Assembly (NCBI GenBank): GCA_944327425.1
Contig: CALVHJ010000060.1
Location: 1-8,425 of the forward strand
Source of the DNA: an uncultured Bacilli bacterium
GTDB taxonomy: Bacteria > Bacillota_I > Bacilli_A > RF39 > UBA660
DNA length: 8,425 nt
Direction of reading: 5' to 3'
Part shown: positions 7,688 to 8,425 of the stretch, piece by piece
Layout: the number at the start of each line of letters is the position of its first letter
Numbering within the stretch: position 1 is the stretch's first letter
Notes under the pieces: generated by a model
Database searches by the model: none
What the model was told of the DNA's origin: nothing
What the model saw: the letters and a program-made list of their open reading frames with translations, nothing else
Made by a program: the position numbers and the translations under genes

Positions 7688-7900
7688 ATGGAAATAAAAG
7701 CAAATGATTATGATCCTAAAGACATATTTAAATTTATGAGACAAGCTACAGACTTAACTCAAAAAGATTTTGCTAAAACCATTAATAAATCTAAAGATTG
7801 GTGTCAATCAAACGAACTTGGAAGAACAAATTATTTATTTAAAGATTTACTAGAACTAGCAAATAAAAATAATTTTGAAATAATAATAAAGAAAAAATAA
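7688..7900 (+). CDS. Small XRE-family helix-turn-helix transcriptional regulator
   Basis: This 70-residue protein is essentially one DNA-binding domain of the Cro/C1-type fold. The helix-turn-helix spans about 23-49: LTQKDFAKTIN with Q25 and A29 is the first helix region, and SKDWCQSNELGRTN contains the recognition helix and the typical ELGRT end. The rest (LFKDLLELANKNNFEIIIKKK) closes the domain and ends in a lysine tail; there is no sensor or dimerisation domain. ATG 7688 has AGAGGTG 6 bases upstream. It is divergent from the surface-protein gene, and two matching palindromes lie between them, so it most likely represses that gene and perhaps itself. A terminator follows. Confidence 0.85.
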   Translation: MEIKANDYDPKDIFKFMRQATDLTQKDFAKTINKSKDWCQSNELGRTNYLFKDLLELANKNNFEIIIKKK

Positions 7901-7928
7901 ATAACCCTTCTAGGTAAAATAGATAATC

Positions 7929-7956
7929 CCAAGTACTTGAAGCGACTTGGTTTTTT
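7929..7956 (+). terminator. Intrinsic terminator of the XRE-type gene
   Basis: CCAAGT (7929-7934) pairs with ACTTGG (7945-7950) around a 10-base loop and is followed directly by six T (7951-7956). It lies about 30 bases after the stop codon and separates the regulator from the repeat region. Confidence 0.8.
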
Positions 7957-7986
7957 CTGTGTCAAATTTAGTGTCGGAATTTGTCA

Positions 7987-8071
7987 AACGCTTTTTCTTG
8001 ATTTTTAAATGGTTATCCCTCATAATATAGTCTCGAGCATTAGGACTGGTGTCTACCAGATATAATCTTTA
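7987..8071. repeat. 85-bp direct repeat, copy 1
   Basis: This segment recurs 354 bp downstream with a single mismatch (T at 7994, A at 8348). Weaker similarity extends about 10 bases further upstream. The repeat contains a + strand promoter, the predicted transcript start and the first hairpin. What follows copy 1 may also be repeated, but the window ends at the matching point of copy 2. Confidence 0.95.
7998..8026 (+). promoter_or_regulatory. Promoter inside repeat copy 1
   Basis: TTGATT (7998-8003), a 17-bp spacer and CATAAT (8021-8026) match the sigma-A consensus at 4 of 6 and 5 of 6 positions. The expected start falls at about 8033-8036, where GAGCATTAGGAC begins. That sequence is exactly the 5' arm of a long-range helix in the predicted RNA, which supports the assignment. 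Confidence 0.55.
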
Positions 8072-8128
8072 CTATTGTTACCTCCTTTACTCCTAGGGTT
8101 TTGGTTGTAATCGGTAGAAAGGGTTAGT

Positions 8129-8248
8129 GTGGTTAGTATGAGGAAAGTTCTCCAAATACTTATATCTTGGTTTAAACCAAAAAAGACATCAACCATCAAC
8201 ATTGTATGTAACAACATGACGGTTAATGTCTATTCCAAAAAAGAGTAG
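8129..8248 (+). CDS. Possible small peptide gene (36-39 residues) inside the structured RNA
   Basis: From ATG 8138 the frame gives a 36-residue peptide. It begins MRKVLQILISWFKPKK, a short amphipathic basic stretch, and continues as a beta-prone TSTINIVCNNMTVNVY ending KKE. A GTG at 8129 would add three residues and has AGAAAGGG (8116-8123) 5 bases upstream, the better-placed ribosome site. CCTTT within ACCTCCTTT (8080-8088) could pair with AAAGG of that site and mask it, as in type I toxin messages. Against it: the ATG lies in a predicted stem, the ORF is short, the hydrophobic stretch is too short for a usual membrane span, and the opposite strand is also open. Treat as a candidate only. 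Confidence 0.3.
   Translation: MVSMRKVLQILISWFKPKKTSTINIVCNNMTVNVYSKKE
8179..8230 (-). terminator. Possible second - strand terminator in the structured region
   Basis: On the - strand the 10-bp stem GACATTAACC/GGTTGATGTC, with one G-U pair, encloses a small inner hairpin and is followed directly by six T (opposite 8184-8179). It resembles an intrinsic terminator for an antisense transcript. The same stem also contributes to the + strand fold. Confidence 0.4.
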
Positions 8249-8270
8249 GCATTATGTCCTAATGCTCTAC
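8237..8270 (-). terminator. Hairpin and T-run at the start of a possible antisense RNA
   Basis: On the - strand, GTAG-A-GCATTA pairs with TAATGC-CTAC around GGACA, and six T (opposite 8242-8237) follow after two bases. If transcription starts near 8270, it would stop after only about 34 nt or read through to the next terminator. In the + direction the same hairpin is followed only by a weak, mixed T-rich stretch. Confidence 0.4.
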
Positions 8271-8276
8271 AACTTA

Positions 8277-8305
8277 ATTTTATCATACCTTGTTTTTTTT
8301 TACAA
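8277..8305 (-). promoter_or_regulatory. Candidate antisense promoter at the 3' end of the structured RNA
   Basis: On the - strand, TTGTAA (8305-8300), a 17-bp spacer and TAAAAT (8282-8277) match consensus at 4 of 6 and 5 of 6 positions. The predicted start near 8270 would give an RNA complementary to the 3' half of the + transcript. In DNA this AT-rich, promoter-like matches arise by chance, so the call is moderate to low. Confidence 0.35.
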
Positions 8306-8340
8306 TTATTTTTAAGTCAGAATTACTGCAAAATTTTTCG

Positions 8341-8425
8341 AACGCTTATTCTTGATTTTTAAATGGTTATCCCTCATAATATAGTCTCGAGCATTAGGAC
8401 TGGTGTCTACCAGATATAATCTTTA
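8341..8425. repeat. 85-bp direct repeat, copy 2 (runs to the window edge)
   Basis: It is identical to copy 1 except for one base (A at 8348 against T at 7994). From 8349 the match is perfect to the last base of the window, so the true repeat is probably longer. It suggests that a second unit like 8035-8270 begins here. Confidence 0.95.
8352..8380 (+). promoter_or_regulatory. Promoter inside repeat copy 2
   Basis: TTGATT (8352-8357), a 17-bp spacer and CATAAT (8375-8380) are the same elements as in copy 1. GAGCATTAGGAC follows at 8389-8400. The transcript would run out of the window. Confidence 0.5.

Larger units (their letters stand above)
8035..8270 (+). ncRNA. Predicted structured RNA with paired 5' and 3' ends
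   Basis: GAGCATTAGGAC (8035-8046) is perfectly complementary over 12 bases to GTCCTAATGCTC (8256-8267), so the RNA ends can pair. Further possible helices are TGGT/ACCA (8047-8058); AGTAT/ATACT with an inner GGA/TCC (8135-8160) and opposed GA and AA; TTGGT/ACCAA with a TTAA loop (8167-8180); and GACATCAACC/GGTTAATGTC (8185-8230) enclosing TTGT/ACAA (8202-8214). The 3' arm can instead form a local hairpin with GTAGGCATTA (8246-8255). No clear U-tract follows on this strand, so the 3' end is uncertain. I do not recognise a known RNA family. It could be a pure ncRNA or a small mRNA with a closed fold. Confidence 0.45.

Noticed and set aside
8080..8088. AAAGGAGGT on the - strand as a perfect Shine-Dalgarno
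   Set aside because: No ATG, GTG or TTG follows at a usable distance, and the reading frames close quickly. It is better explained as CCTCCTTT in the + RNA.
8139..8153. RNase P-like string GAGGAAAG
   Set aside because: Only the short string matches. The rest of the conserved RNase P core is not present around it.
8053..8217. 54-codon ORF on the - strand across the structured RNA
   Set aside because: It has no ribosome site before its ATG. Its sequence overlaps hairpins, and the opposite strand is open too, so coding on this strand is not supported.
7987..8425. CRISPR array or integron attC cassette array
   Set aside because: The repeats are 85 bp with a 269-bp gap, far from CRISPR dimensions. 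They are not palindromic overall and lack attC core sites; no cas gene or integrase is visible.

Overview
The window comes from a very AT-rich, low-GC Gram-positive bacterium (Bacillota, class Bacilli). The best fit is an uncultured gut-type lineage such as RF39 or an Erysipelotrichia relative. This rests on gene order and protein families; there is no rRNA or other marker in the window to confirm it. TGA ends three of the genes and tryptophan is read from TGG, so the standard bacterial code is used and Mycoplasma-type code 4 is excluded.

Positions 1-6183 hold one compact housekeeping operon on the + strand. It contains the hydrophobic tail of an unidentified gene, then holB (clamp-loader delta prime), ricT/yaaT (PSP1 family, RNase Y specificity complex), trmN6/yabB (tRNA1Val m6A37 methyltransferase), pth (peptidyl-tRNA hydrolase) and mfd (transcription-repair coupling factor). 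Neighbouring genes overlap or are separated by only a few bases. The operon ends in an inverted-repeat terminator that overlaps the mfd stop codon and can also serve the convergent gene. The order is a shortened version of the Bacillus region around holB-yaaT-yabA-yabB and pth-mfd; yabA is missing. Inside trmN6 and near the 3' end of mfd lie two perfect palindromes containing ATTTCCCGGGAAAT, the Bacillus subtilis Noc (nucleoid occlusion) binding consensus.

Positions 6189-7900 hold a divergent accessory pair. A 438-residue membrane-anchored, cysteine-containing surface protein lies on the - strand. A 70-residue XRE-type regulator lies on the + strand. Their intergenic region has a near-consensus promoter for the surface gene (TTGACA, 17 bp, TATATT) whose -35 box sits inside a GTATT-N3-AATAC palindrome. 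A second copy of the palindrome lies just downstream of the predicted transcription start, so the regulator probably represses the surface gene.

Positions 7901-8425 contain no long gene but are highly structured. An 85-bp repeat occurs at 7987-8071 and again, with one mismatch, at 8341-8425, a period of 354 bp; the second copy runs into the window edge. Each copy carries a good + strand promoter. The predicted transcript of the first unit starts with a 12-nt sequence perfectly complementary to a segment about 220 nt downstream, so its ends can pair. The unit contains several hairpins, a possible 36-39 residue peptide gene, and a candidate antisense promoter at its 3' end. It looks like one unit of a tandem array of structured RNAs, possibly a type I toxin-antitoxin-like system. 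This is the least explained part of the window.
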